A stretch of DNA of 64,000 nucleotides from Heliocidaris tuberculata. Taxonomy: Eukaryota; Echinodermata; Echinoidea; Camarodonta; Echinometridae. Positions 14,229 to 27,125 of the stretch are shown piece by piece. The stretch lies in contig CM046835.1 of NCBI GenBank assembly GCA_025618425.1, positions 16,893,959 to 16,957,958 of the forward strand, given 5' to 3'. A program made the position numbers and the translations under genes. Numbering within the stretch: position 1 is the first letter of the stretch; the number at the start of each line of letters is the position of its first letter. The notes beneath the pieces are model-generated. The model did not search any database, was not told the origin of the DNA, and worked only from the letters and a program-made list of their open reading frames with translations.

Positions 14229-14289
14229 TTAGAAATGGTCTTACGGGATGTCGGCTAAATTAGCCGATATCCCATAAGACCATTTCTAA
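14229..14289. repeat. Near-perfect 61-bp palindrome
   Basis: Two 30-bp arms beginning TTAGAAATGGTCTTA meet around a single central base. They differ at only two positions, both transitions. It could form a cruciform or hairpin and may be a minimal fold-back MITE. There is no coding potential. Confidence 0.9.
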
Positions 14290-17200
14290 ACCTGTACAAT
14301 ATCAGCACCTCTGAGGGTAAAATAATTGATTTCATTAACCCTTACTCACGGCAATGCTGCGTACTTGCTAGTCAGGCTTCGTGTAGGATGCGCATTTGCA
14401 CATAAAGGTGCAAGACGAAAAAGATGAATCCTTTTAAGATTCAAATTTGCACCTATTTGGGATGCTGTTACTTTACCTCTTGGTTGCATTTTTTACTCTA
14501 AACATTAAATGCGATATTATTGTTAATGAGTAGCTGGTACGGCTGGTACGTTCAACTACGTTGATAATGTTAATTTTATTGATATGAATGACATTTGAGA
14601 CCACATAACTTTGACCCCGAGCAATGATTTTATAAAACTATGTCGTGTTGCCGAATTAATTTTGTTTATTGATAAGTTGGGTCTTCTTATCATTCGAATG
14701 AATCAAACCAATTGTACGCTGATAATCAATAAAGTTTCATCTATCGTTCAGTGTTCTAGAAATCAAAGTCATAAGTTGGTCACAAAAAAGAGTATCATAT
14801 TAATCGTGTTATAGAGTAGTGAGCATATTGCCCACCTACGTAGAATATCTGATAATGACAATCTGAGGACAATGATCTCTTATTGATCAGAAATTTCACA
14901 AGCATTGATCAAAGGTACCGTAGGTGTAATATTCAACGTTGAAAATTAAATGATACGAAAGTGAGCGCAAAGTGATTTCGACAGAGAGATAGCTCACGCC
15001 AAGTGAAAAAAGAAAAATTCGTCTATGTCTGAATGATAAACAAGCACATATTATGTGCTTGATTTGACTTAATTTGACTATATACTGTATAGTCAAACTA
15101 AGGAAAATGTTTTCTCTAAACCAAGGAGCTTCAAACACACTGAACGATAATAAATAAATCATGGGCAAGTGCTTCCAAAATATCCCAATCACTGCAGCTT
15201 TTATTGAAAAAAACAGGACAGTTGTTCATGCATGCAATGCTGATAATAATTATATACGATATGTTTTTCTTGATGAAAAGTGATTTGCAAACTGTGCCAT
15301 CATACCACCTGCTAGGCACATTTGTTTATGAAACCTGTTAACTCCAATTCAATCAAAATGTATCAAAATGATAGATCAATACCCCCATTGGCGTTGTTTA
15401 CTAATTCTCCTCAAATTAATCGATGCCCATGTCTTTTCATGTGGAACGAAAAATAGATTTGACCTCTTTGACCTCATTCAGAGGGAAGTGTTCAGTTTTT
15501 AAACGTAATGTTTTAAGCATCCTTTAATTAAGTTTCTCAACAGATATGGTGAAAATATGAAATTACATTTGCATATATGCCAGTCATAGCATGACACATG
15601 AGCGTTGATCCAAGTAAGGGTATTGGGGGAAGTTGCCTCCTAATAAAGACTGGATTTGAAGTTTTATTCAGTATGTTACTATAAATGGCCCATCCCCTCC
15701 TAAAAAAATCCAAGTTACTACTATGGAATTCTCATCCACATCACGTTGACGCCATCAATAAGTCTTTAAATATTCAAGCAACACTAAAGACGCAGCAGTA
15801 AAATCGTTAAAATTTGCAATACTATTGTCACTCTAGACGTGTATAAAGTACGACTTACACTGCAAAGCATTTTGAGCAACAAAACTAGTCTCTAATTGTG
15901 TTTATATAAGCATTAATGGCACCCACGTTATTATAAATAAGCTTTTCGTTGAAATAAATCAATTATTGAAAAAGTTGATTATGTAGTTTAAAAAAAAATC
16001 ATGCGACGAAAATTCTTAATATTTTCTGTTCGATTTGATAATGCAAATACTGAAAAAAGGGCATCACTTTGCACCTCTTTGGTACAAGGAGGTTTCAGCT
16101 GGAAAAAAATGTTAGTTGTTGCTATGTCGGACAAATATATGTGAAGGGTTTAAGGGCACTACATAGCAAGGGGTTATGGTAGTTACCCCCGGATAATAAA
16201 GGATTCAGGGACGTGATCCTGGGGGCAGGGGATAGTTGCCCAATATTTTCTGGGGGCACACATATCGTTTTGCCCCCCCCCCCATAAATCCAGAGGTGTA
16301 AAATAAAATCAGGAAAACTTGGGAAATGAAACCTTCCAAACAATGAAATACAAAAGGTATTACACGATCAGATTCTAATTTTGCCGCGCGCTCCGCGCGC
16401 AAATTCTCTAATTTTCCCTGCTTCGTGTAACCGTGAAGAAGCTGGTAATTAAGAGGCATTATAAAAATCATGAACCGATGAAGGGTATGTATTATATACC
16501 TTCATCGCCCCCCCCCATCCGAAAAAAAAAGACGGATCGACGCCCCTGTCTTTGTATAGTCTATGTTTCCAGTCACCCCACCCCATAAAAAAAAAAGAAA
16601 AAAAAAAAGATATCGATGCCTCTGGTGCCAAGATATGAAGCTGTTGAAATGTGCATTCTTTTTATAAAGTTGGTGCGATAATGCCATCGTTAAAACTAGT
16701 GCAACGAAATTTGAAGGGTATGATTAAGTTAAGCAATGAACTGTGAAGACTAATCGAAAAAAAAAATCGAATTTTTGGCTTGACCGCATCAGAAGGGTTC
16801 ACTAGTTCAACGTTTCGAATAAATTGTACCAATGTCTCAATTGCCCCCATCTTCCTGTTCCATTATGGTGTCTTATTTATTCTAGAAACATGTAGGCCTA
16901 CTGCTAACTTTTGTTTTTGCACGTATACCCATGCCAGGTACCAATCATTGGTCCCAACAGTTCAATCTCGGAAAAAATGAGAAAATATCAGTGTCTATCC
17001 TTGTGGAATGATGTCTTAGATCTGGTTACAAACGTTCACAAATAGTTTGTTTTTCTAATGCTTTCGTCACGTACGTTCCATGAGGAGAAATAGTAGAAAT
17101 ACTAGAATTGGGAGACCTGGTTTGAAATAGAAGTATTTGGAAGACCTGGTTTGAAAATGGAAAACGAGATGTTGTAATTATGGAACAAAATGTCACGACG

Positions 17201-17307
17201 GGTTCCTTGGAGAATGTTTGAGAACCGCGTTTCATGAAATAATGATAACTTGGATTTATAAAGCTGTGCGTATACGCTACTAATGCTTCCGAACGTATTG
17301 GATTAAT
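14290..17307. other. Non-coding stretch with small palindromes
   Basis: No gene recognised. It contains twin short palindromes at 15,040-15,103, C-runs near 16,275 and 16,509, a GC-rich hairpin near 16,385-16,400 (GCGCGC facing itself) and A-runs. Confidence 0.5.
15040..15103. repeat. Two adjacent short palindromes
   Basis: A palindrome around AAGCACATA/TATGTGCTT is followed after about 15 bp by a second around TTTGACTATA/TATAGTCAAA. Each could form its own hairpin. Confidence 0.75.
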
Positions 17308-17308
17308 G

Positions 17309-17331
17309 TCCCCCCCCCCCCCCCCCCCCCT
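17309..17331. repeat. Poly-C tract
   Basis: Over 20 consecutive C residues. Many C/G homopolymers of this kind occur in the window, including inside the TM9SF1 introns. Confidence 0.95.
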
Positions 17332-17534
17332 CAGTCATCACATTCAACCAAGCACAAATATCGTGCACCATCTTCACTCCATATGGAGTATCCCTACCAT
17401 TATGTTCATCATGAGGGCATACGACAAAGTTAATCACAAACTGGACTTTGACTTCCTACCGATATGCATTCATTCCTCATGCACCTGGGTACGGAGTGGC
17501 AATTATTGTAGAAATATTTTCCAAAGGACATTAA

Positions 17535-17607
17535 TACCGCAGCTAAGGTTCGCACTCGAAACATGAGCTGGTCAGGTGACTTATCCATTAGACCAAAGCA
17601 CCTCTAA
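17535..17607 (-). other. Degenerate tRNA-like sequence
   Basis: The minus strand has an A-box-like GGTCTAATGGATAAG and, about 30 bases on, a B-box-like GTTTCGAGTGC. The acceptor stem does not close well. It is probably a relic of a tRNA-derived SINE or tRNA pseudogene. Confidence 0.3.
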
Positions 17608-18946
17608 ACAGAAACTAGTTATCTAGACATGGATGTTTTAATTTTTCATTAATTTATTATCTATTTAAGGGCTTCATTGGACAACCGATGCTAAATGTTG
17701 AGGAAAAACATGGGAGTGACAGAAGAGAAAACAGACGGAAATGAAATGGAAAGAGAGGAGAAGAAAGGGAAGGGAAAACAATAGAAAAGTCAAGATAGGT
17801 AGCAAAGGAGATAAGAAGAAGGGGTGGGGTACAAACGCGACAAGCATGATATGAAGGCCATATAAGATGAAAGAGAAGAAAAAAATGAGACTAAGAGAAA
17901 AATAAAGAAAAGGAGACAATGTAACAGCTATAGTAAGAAAGAATTGCACCGATAATAACTTTCTGCATGGTGTATTTTGTCTCTCAAACCCATTTTATTT
18001 ACAATGTATTTTCTTTACCCGATTACGAAAGAACTTTTGGTATTGTTACATCTTCCTAATCGTAATAATCGGCTTGGCAGAGAGATCGATACACAATTGT
18101 TATCGTAGCAGGACGATCAATATCACATGTTTTCAAAAAAAGTCTCTTCCCCCCTAAAAAGTCTCTTGGACAGTGAATTGAATGGGGTAGAACAAAATAA
18201 TAGAGACATTGCTCTAGAAAGCAAAAATTTGATGGAAATTCTAGAACTATGGATCGGGAAAGAAAAAGGGTGAGACCGGAGAAGTCAAATTGTTAGGGAA
18301 AGTGAGATAAATATATTGGACGCAGATCGGCAAATGTATTGGAATAAAGAGCATGAACTAATTTTCACATGCAGTTATTAAACATGTGCAAGATATTGAC
18401 GGTATACAAAAATATGTCGAAACAGGAAAGGAAAAGTATAGAATAACCAAATAATTGATAGGGTTACATTAATGACCGAAGATAGGCGTAATTATTTTGG
18501 AAACGGACGTTGGAGGCGTCATCGACGACTGGGGGTGGGTAGGGAGAAGCACTCGGGGGACCTTAGTTTCAAGGTTTCAGGGTCATTATATTGATTATAA
18601 AAAGGAAATACCCTCATACTTGGACTCTTTCTCCATTCATGATGTAATTTTTTTTCCTTTAAATCTTAAAATTTTGTTTTCTCAATGTATATTCATATTT
18701 AGGGTCATCTTTTTTATTTTTCATTCATTTATTATTTTTGTACACATTCTTGAGTGTGGTTATATCCGTTCTATAAATCACGAAATTAGCTACTTCGGAT
18801 ACTTCTTCGTACATGACATCACAAATGTATCTTGACCGAATTTTCAAAGGGGAGAGGGGGCTGCATGTATAGATGTACAGATTTATAGATAAATGGCTAG
18901 ATATATAAATAGATATCTAGTTAGGTAGCTATAAATAGAGAGAAAG

Positions 18947-18981
<35 letters not shown>

Positions 18982-19088
18982 TCGATTGATAGACAGATCG
19001 GTAGACAGATCTTATAAGTAAATAGATAGATGTAAATATGTAAATAGTTCATCTACCTATATATCTATATCTTTCATTACTTTTTTTA

Positions 19089-19128
19089 TCTACCTGCCCG
19101 TATATATATATATATACAGGCAGGTAGA
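19089..19128. repeat. 40-bp palindrome with AT core
   Basis: ATCTACCTGCC is answered by GGCAGGTAGAT across a TATA core, with one mismatch. It may extrude a cruciform. Confidence 0.85.
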
Positions 19129-19241
19129 TATATATATCTATATCTCTCTCTATTATCTATCTTCTTCTTCTTCTTGTTACTCCTCAACATTCCATCAGGA
19201 ACCAAACGAGGAGGATGAGGGATTGCGCAGTGTTACTATCA

Positions 19242-19313
19242 ATCTATATGTTATTTATACATCTGTACATCAGTTTATGATAGACTGATGTATAGATATA
19301 CCGATAACATATA
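19242..19313. repeat. 72-bp imperfect inverted repeat
   Basis: CTATATGTTAT and ACATCAGT on the left face ACTGATGT and ATAACATATAG on the right around a loop of about 9 bases. It sits in the GATA repeat cluster. Confidence 0.75.
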
Positions 19314-19459
19314 GAATGATAGATATAGAGACAGATAAATAAATTGATAGATATAGATAGATAGACTGATAGACAGATAGATAGATAGATTGATAGATAG
19401 ATAGATTGTTAGATAAACATACAGATAGATAGAGAGAGAGAGAGAAAGAGAGAGAGAGA
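19313..19459. repeat. (GATA)n/(GA)n microsatellite
   Basis: GATA/GACA tetranucleotides pass into a GA dinucleotide run. Confidence 0.9.
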
Positions 19460-19723
19460 TAGACATTTATTATGGGTAGATGCAATAGTAGATAAATCTA
19501 CTATGTTCTTATCCCTTTCATAGTGATGTCTTGTCATCTCGGTTGAAATTTAACAAAAATATATGAGGAAATATTTGAGGTTTTATCCCACCACTATCTA
19601 GCAAGAATACTTTCAACGTATACATGTCAGCGCAATTCAGTGCAATTGACTGAAGATGAAATAATTTCTAATGTTATATTTCCAATTACCCTGTAACTTT
19701 GGGAGAAATTTAAGAGCAATTAT

Positions 19724-19974
19724 AACTAGAAATTTAATTCGTCACTGAAGACGAATTAGGTGGTCTGTCTTTCACTGTGGCAAAGTGGGACGATTTGATA
19801 TTGCAGGACATGTGGAAGATTATCCCCTTAGCTTTAATACACGACAGGGAATGAGATTCTACACAAACTACTGCACACTACTTTCAATAGACATAACACG
19901 CAAAATTAGGCAGTTTTTTACATTGTTTGTGATGGTATATGTTATAATAGTCGAAGAAGATGGTAGAATGAAAG

Positions 19975-20010
<36 letters not shown>

Positions 20011-21295
20011 ACCCACCGGGAGTCGAACCTGGGTCGCCGGAATGGGAGGCAAGTGCTTTACCAATGGACCAAAATATTTCCAATAGACATAACACGTAGA
20101 CGAAAAACGGGATTCTCAAATGACATTTTGTAGTTAAAAAAAGGGCATGATCCCGACATCTGATCAAAAATTGGAGGGCACATTTGTAAAAGCTTATAGT
20201 CTCAGCTATAACATACTCAAATTTGGGAGAAAATCGAGCAGAAATAACAGAGATACTGCTCAAAGAAGACGGGAATGTAGAATCAAGATTTGAGAAAAAG
20301 TCATCTCCCATAGAGAATACACGCAAAATGAGAAAAATTGACATACCTCCTTTAATCGCAAAAATACGCCATGATGCCTTTGTCAAAATGAAAAATCGTG
20401 GTGACTGATCTTATAGAGAATTGTCTCAGCTACATCATATCCAAATTTGGGCGAAAAATGACCAATATTAAAGGAGTTATAGTCAAATTTGCATAAATTT
20501 GATGACGTCATTTTTGAAAAAATAAAATTTTGAGTTTAGACGCCATTTTGATGACTTTGCAATATAATTGAGGGTCAAATGACCCATGAAATAATATCTA
20601 TGATTCCTCCTCTACCCAAATATGAAAAAAAAATTGGGGGTCAATGGACTATTTAAAGAGCTAGAGTTAATTTTGTAAAGGCATGTTTTTACGACTTTTT
20701 ACACTATTTTGCCAATTGACGCGCGCGCGGATTTCAATGTTTGACGCGCGCGTGTGGCCTTATGGAATGTCAAGAATGACTGTAAATGGTTGGAAATTGT
20801 CAAAAATAGTGTCAGAAACACAAATCATGCGAAAAAACGGCGTTTTCCCGCTCTGTACGCGCTGCGCGCACGCATAACGCGCTCGCGGACGCGCACGGAC
20901 GGAAAATTTTGAAATGCTTAAAATGACCTGAAACGTACTATCATTTAGTCCTGGGATGATTTTGAGCATTTTAAAATTTTGACGCGCGCGTACGCGCGCG
21001 TCATGACCTCTGGATGACTTTTGACGACGTGAGCTGATGACTCATGACCTGAATTTAATGTCATGTGAATTTGGTTGATTTTTGATAATTGATAATGAAG
21101 ATATGATTGATAATGTGTTTTTACAAAATGGCGTCTAGATGACGTCATGATGACGTCATGATATTGAAATTGTTGCGGGAGCGAGAACTCATTGATGTTG
21201 ATATGTGATGATGTTTTGATGATGATTGAATTTGAGGTTTTATAGATATCGTGACCACAAAAAATGGAGGAAATAAAAAGAATAATAAAAATAAA
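19724..21295. repeat. Array unit 1 (internally deleted)
   Basis: Starts with the left hairpin. After GGCAAAGTG it jumps directly to the segment GACGATTTGATATTGCAGG, which in unit 2 lies about 560 bp further on. The first CpG-rich block and the first GGCGCC-containing block are therefore missing. The rest matches unit 2 almost base for base, including the tRNA-like module. Confidence 0.8.
20008..20078 (-). tRNA. tRNA-Gly-like module, copy 1
   Basis: The minus strand reads GGTCCATTGGTAAAGCACTT (A-box region), a CTCCCAT loop (anticodon CCC, Gly) and the B box GGTTCGACTCC with a good T stem (CCGG). The 3' end GGGTCCA is followed at once by a ~30-base T-run, a Pol III terminator-like signal. The 5' side (AATATTT) cannot pair with GGGTCCA and the anticodon stem is poor, so this is a tRNA-derived module rather than a working tRNA gene. 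Confidence 0.5.
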
Positions 21296-22103
21296 AACTA
21301 GAAATTTAATTCGTCACTGAAGACGAATTAGGTGGTCTGTCTTTCACTGTGGCAAAGTGCTTTGTCAGGTGTGATAATATTTCTGCAAGATTATAATCAT
21401 AATGTTGACGACAATGATCATAAGATATGGTCATATAAGTGATGACAATGACGATAATGATATATTGATAATGATGATCATAATGACAATAATGATGACA
21501 ATAACCACGATAACCTAAGTGGCATAGCGCCCCTACAGGTTCAGTTTTATGGGCGATTTTTCGAAAAGTGCTTGAAATGGCATGAAACGTTTGCAAAATG
21601 AATTTGGGACGATTTGGATCATTTCTAAATTTTGCGCGCGCACGGACGCGCGGACGTACGCGTACGCGCGCGTTTAACGAAATGACCTTGACTGGAATGA
21701 CAGTGACCTTAACCATGCCAAATATGAAAGAGAAATGACATTTCGTTATGAACATATGACCATAAGATGATTTTCCCAAAATGGCGCCTGGATGACGTCA
21801 CAATAACCTGTTGACCTTGAAAAAGATGTGGGAACTTGACCTTATTAGGACTGATGACTGACGAAAATATGAAGAAAATTGACTGAGCCGATTTGGAGAA
21901 ATCGGGATAACGAACTGGACGATTTGATATTGCAGGACATGTGGAAGATTATCCCCTTAGCTTTAATACACGACAGGGAATGAGATTCTACACAAACTAC
22001 TGCACACTACTTTCAATAGACATAACACGCAAAATTAGGCAGTTTTTTACATTGTTTGTGATGGTATATGTTATAATAGTCGAAGAAGATGGTAGAATGA
22101 AAG

Positions 22104-22138
<35 letters not shown>

Positions 22139-23416
22139 ACCCACCGGGAGTCGAACCTGGGTCGCCGGAATGGGAGGCAAGTGCTTTACCAATGGACCAA
22201 AATATTTCCAATAGACATAACACGTAGACGAAAAACGGGATTCTCAAATGACATTTTGTAGTTTAAAAAAGGGCATGATCCCGACATCTGATCAAAAATT
22301 GGAGGGCACATTTGTAAAAGCTTATAGTCTCAGCTATAACATACTCAAATTTGGGAGAAAATCGAGCTGAAATAACAGAGATACTGCTCAAAGAAGACGG
22401 GAATGTAGAATCAAGATTTGAGAAAAAGTCATGTCCCATAGAGAATACACGCAAAATGAGAAAAATTGACATACCTCCTTTAATCGCAAAAATACGCCAT
22501 GATGCCTTTGTCAAAATGAAAAATCGTGGTGACTGATCTTGTAGAGAATTGTCTCAGCTACAACATATCAAAATTCGGGCGAAAAACGACAAATATTAAA
22601 GGAGATATAGTCAAATTTATATAAATTTGATGACGTCATTTAAAAAAAAACAAAAATTGGAGTTTAGACGCCATTTTATGACTTTGCAATATAATTGAGG
22701 GTCAAATGACCCATGAAATAATATCTATGATTCCTCCTCTACCCAAATATGAAAAAGAAATTGGGGGTCAATGGACTATTTAAAGAGCTAGAGTTAATTT
22801 TGTAAAGGCATGTTTTTACGACTTTTTACACTATTTTGCCAATTGACGCGCGCGCGGATTTCAATGTTTGGCGCGCGCGTGTGGCCTTATGGAATGTCAA
22901 GAATGACTGTAAATGGTTGGAAATTGTCAAAAATAGTGTCAGAAACACAAATCATGCGTAAAAACGGCGTTTTCCCGCTCTGTACGCGCTGCGCGCACGC
23001 ATAACGCGCTCGCGGACGCGCACGGACGGAAAATTTTGAAATGCTTAAAATGACCTGAAACGTACTATCATTTAGTCCTGGGATGATTTTGAGCATTTTA
23101 AAATTTTGACGCGCGCGTACGCGCGCGTCATGACCTCTGGTTGACTTTTGACGACGTGAGCTGATGACTCATGACCTGAATTTAATGTCATGTGAATTTG
23201 GTTGATTTTTGATAATTGATAATGAAGATATGATTGATAATGTGTTTTTACAAAATGGCGTCTAGATGACGTCATGATGACGTCATGATATTGAAATTGT
23301 TGCGGGAGCGAGAACTCATTGATGTTGATATGTGATGATATTTTGATGATGATTGAATTTGAGGTTTTATAGATATCGTGACCACAAAAAATGGAGGAAA
23401 TAAAAAGAATAATAAA
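21296..23416. repeat. Array unit 2 (near full length)
   Basis: About 2.12 kb with all blocks in order: left hairpin, ATGATG-rich stretch, first CpG block (21,630-21,675), TGACGTCA at 21,793, tRNA-like module, second CpG block (22,845-23,130) and a double TGACGTCA at 23,267 and 23,278. It is over most of its length nearly identical to unit 1, implying recent duplication. Confidence 0.8.
22136..22206 (-). tRNA. tRNA-Gly-like module, copy 2
   Basis: Identical in its tRNA part to copy 1, with the same T-run on the minus strand immediately after GGGTCCA. Confidence 0.5.
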
Positions 23417-25500
23417 AACTAGAATTTTAATTCGTCACTGAAGACGAATTAGGTGGTCTGTCTCTCACTGGCAAAATGCTTTTTAAGATGTGATAATATT
23501 TGTGCAAGATAATAATCATGATAATGCTGACGACGATGATAAGATGATCATATAAGTGATGACAATGACGATAATGATATATTGATAATGATGATCATAA
23601 TGACAACAATAGTGATGACAATTACCACGATAACCTAAGTGGCATAGCGCCCCTTCAGGTTCAATTTTCTGGGCGATTTTTTGTAAAGTTCTTGAAAGGG
23701 CATAAAACGTGTGCAAAATGAATTTGGGACGATTTGGAGCATTTCTAAATTTTGCGCGTGCACTGACGCGCGGACGTACGCGTACGCGCGCGTTTAACGA
23801 AATGACCTTGAATGGGATGACATTGATCTTAACCATGCCAAATATGAAAGAAAAATGACATTTTGTTATGAACATATGACCATAAGTTGATTTTCACAAA
23901 ATGGCGCCTGGATGACGTCACGATAACCTGATGACCTTGAAAAAGATGTGGGAACTTGACCTTATTAGGACCCATTTTGAGAAATGGTCATATCAAATTG
24001 GACGATTTGATATTGCAGGACACGTGGGAGATGAAGCCCATAGCTTTAACACACGGCAGGGAATTACATTGTACACAAACTACTGCACACTACTTTCCAA
24101 TAGACATAACACGCAAAATAAGGCAGTTTATTACATTCTTTGGGATTGTATATGTTGTAATAGTCGAAGAGGATAGCAAAACAGAAAGGCAAAAAGAAAA
24201 AAAAAGTGACCAAAAAAAAAATGGACCCACCGGGGATCGAACCTGCGTCACCGGAGTGGGAGGCAAGTGCTTTACCAATAGACCAAAATGTTTCCAATAG
24301 AGATAACACGTAAACGATAAACGGGATTCTGAAATCACATATTGTAGTTAAAAAATGGGCATGATCCCGACATCTGATCAAAAATTGGAGGGCACACTTG
24401 TGAAAGCTTATAGTCTCAGCTATAACATACTAAAATTTGGAAGAAAATCGAGCAGAAATTACAAAGATACTGCTCAAAGAAGACGGGAATGTAGAATCAA
24501 GATTTGAGAAAAAGTCATCTCCCATAGAGAATACACGCAAAATGAGAAAAATTGACATGCCTCCTTTAATCGCAAAAATACGCCATGATCCCTTTGTCAA
24601 AATGAAAAATGGTGGTGACTGATCTTGTAGAGAATTGTCTCAGCTACAACATATCAAAATTTGGAAGAAAATCGACAACCTATTACTGAAATATTGTCAA
24701 ATGAATACAAAAATTATGACGTCATTTTTTCAAAATCGAATTTTTGAGTTCATAGGCAAATATGATGACGTCACAACATTTGAGTGGCCAAAATTATGCA
24801 TGAATTCAGATCTACAACTTACTGGCTTTCGAAATATGTAATAAAATTTGGGGGTCAACGGACTTTCTGACGAGCTATGGCGGATTATAGATAGGCATGT
24901 TTTTACCACTTTTTACATTATATTGCCCATTGACGCGCGCACGAATTTGAAAGTTTGACGCGCGCGTGTGGCATTATGGAATGTCGAGAATGACTGTAAA
25001 TAGTTGGAAATTGTCAAGAATAGTATCAGGAAGACAGACCATGCGAAAAAAACGGCGTTTTTACGTTCTGTACGCGCTGTGCGCGCGCATAACGCGCGCG
25101 CGGACGCGCACGAACGGAAAATTTTGAAATGCTTAAAATGTCCTGATCCGTACTCTAATTTGATAAAAAAGTGATTTTGAGCAATTCTAAATTTTGACGC
25201 GCGCGTACGTGCGCGTCATGATGCGCACGCGGATTTTATTGACGTTTTATGTTGACCCTTGACCTGAAGTTCATGTGTGTAAAATATGGTTCATTTTTGA
25301 TGACTCGTTATGAAGATATGATCGATAATGTGATTTCACAAAATGGCGCCTGGATGACGTCACGATGACCGGATGACCTTGAAAAAGATGCGGGAGCTTG
25401 ATCTCATAGGACATGATGACTGACTAAAATTTGAAGAAAATTGCCTGAGCAGATTTTGAGATTTTATGGAAACAAGAAAGTGGGAGAAAAAATAAATAAT
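23417..25500. repeat. Array unit 3
   Basis: About 2.08 kb, same block order but more diverged. The stretch after the tRNA-like module (about 24,660-24,840) differs from units 1 and 2 and matches unit 7 instead, so at least two subfamilies are interleaved. Confidence 0.75.
24222..24292 (-). tRNA. tRNA-Gly-like module, copy 3
   Basis: Diverged copy with substitutions in the D and T arms, loop CTCCCAC, followed by an interrupted T-run. Confidence 0.45.
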
Positions 25501-27125
25501 AACTAGAACTTTAATTCGTCACTGAAGACGAATTAGGTGGTCTGTCTATCCGTTGGTAAAATTGCTAAGATGTGATAATATTTGTGCAAGATAATATTCC
25601 TGATAATGTTGACAATGGATGGAGACTTGCGTCAAAGAAAATCGGACAATTTCATATTGCATTATACATGGGATTTAAACCCATAGGTTTAATACACGAC
25701 AGGCAATCAGATTTTGCATAGGGTTGTACACAAACTACATTCAATTAGACATAACACGCAAAATAAAAAAGTTTATTACATTGTTTGTGATTTTATATGT
25801 TACAGTAGTCGAAGCAAATGATAAAATATAAGGCAAAAACAAGAAAAAAAAAATTTCCAAAAAAATGGACCCACCGGGATTCGAACTTGGGTCGGCGGGA
25901 TGGGAGGCAAGTACTTTACCAATAGACCAAAAGTTTTGCAATAGACATAACACGTACACTAAAAATGGGATTCTCAAATTACAATTTGTACTTAAAAAAG
26001 GGGCATGATCCCGACATCTGATCAAAAATTGGAGGGCACACTGGTAAAAGCTTATAGTCTCAGCTATAACATACTAAAATTTGGAAGAAAATCGAGCAGA
26101 AATAACAGAGATACTGCTCAAAGAAGACGAGAATGTAGAATCAAGATTTGAGAAAAAGTCATGTCCCATAGAGAATACACGCAAAATGAGAAAAATTGAC
26201 ATACCTCCTTTAATCGCAAAAATACGCCATGATGCCTTTGTCAAAATGAAAAATCGTGGCAACTGATCTGGTAGAGAATTGTCTCAGCTACATCATATCC
26301 AAATTTGGGCGAAAAATGGCCAATATTAAAGGAGTTATAGTCAAATTTGCATAAATTTGATGACGTCATTTTTGAAAAAATGAAATTTTGAGTTTAGACG
26401 CCATTTTGATGACTTTGCAATATAAATGAGGCTCAAATTACCCATGAAATTATATCTATGATTTCTCCTCTACCCAAATATGAAAAAAAATTAGGGGGTC
26501 AACGGACTATTTAAAGGGCTAGAGTTATTTTTGTAGAGGCATGTTTTTACGACTTTTTACACTATTTTTCCCATTGACGCGCGCGCGGATTTTAAAGTTT
26601 GACGCGCGCGTGTGGCCTTATGGAATGTCGAGAATGCCTGTAAATGGTTGGAAATTGTCAAGAATAGTGTCAGGAACACAAACCATGCGAAAAAACGGCG
26701 TTTTTACACTCTGTACGCGCTGCGCACGCGCATAACGCGCGCACGGACGCGCACGGACGGAAATTTTTGAAATGCTTGAAATGACCTGAAACGTACTCTC
26801 GTTTGATCCTTGGATGATTTTGAGCAGTTTTAAATTTTGACGCACGCGTACGCGCGCGTCATGACCTCTGGATAACTTTTGACGACATGACCTAATGATC
26901 CATGACCTGAAGTTAATGTCATGTAAATATGGACGATTTTTGATAATTGGTTATGAAGATATGATTGATAATGTGATTTGACAAAATGGCGCCTGGATGA
27001 CGTCACTATAACCTGATGACCTTGAAAAAGATGTGGGAACTTGACCTTATTAGGACTGATGACTGACGAAAATATGAAGAAAATTGACTGAGCCGATTTG
27101 GAGAAATCGTGATAACGACCTGGAC
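25501..27125. repeat. Array unit 4 (recombinant, no right terminus)
   Basis: It has the left hairpin but lacks the first CpG block. Near 26,985-27,125, at the shared AAAATGGCGCCTGGATGACG block, it runs straight into sequence normally found before the tRNA-like module. The right hairpin of this unit and the left hairpin of the next are absent. This is the product expected from exchange between the two internal copies of that block. Confidence 0.75.
25866..25936 (-). tRNA. tRNA-Gly-like module, copy 4
   Basis: Loop CTCCCAT. The stem side reads CCCGCCGA. The B box is GTTCGAATCC, a better match to consensus than copy 1. Confidence 0.45.

Larger units (their letters stand above)
17608..19723. other. 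Non-coding stretch ending in GATA-type repeats
   Basis: No gene recognised. From about 18,890 the sequence turns into AT, GATA and GA microsatellites containing two long palindromes, listed separately. Confidence 0.55.

Noticed and set aside
16260..16640. Possible element with C-runs, GCGCGC hairpin and A-runs
   Set aside because: It resembles degraded repeat sequence but I could not define ends or a family.
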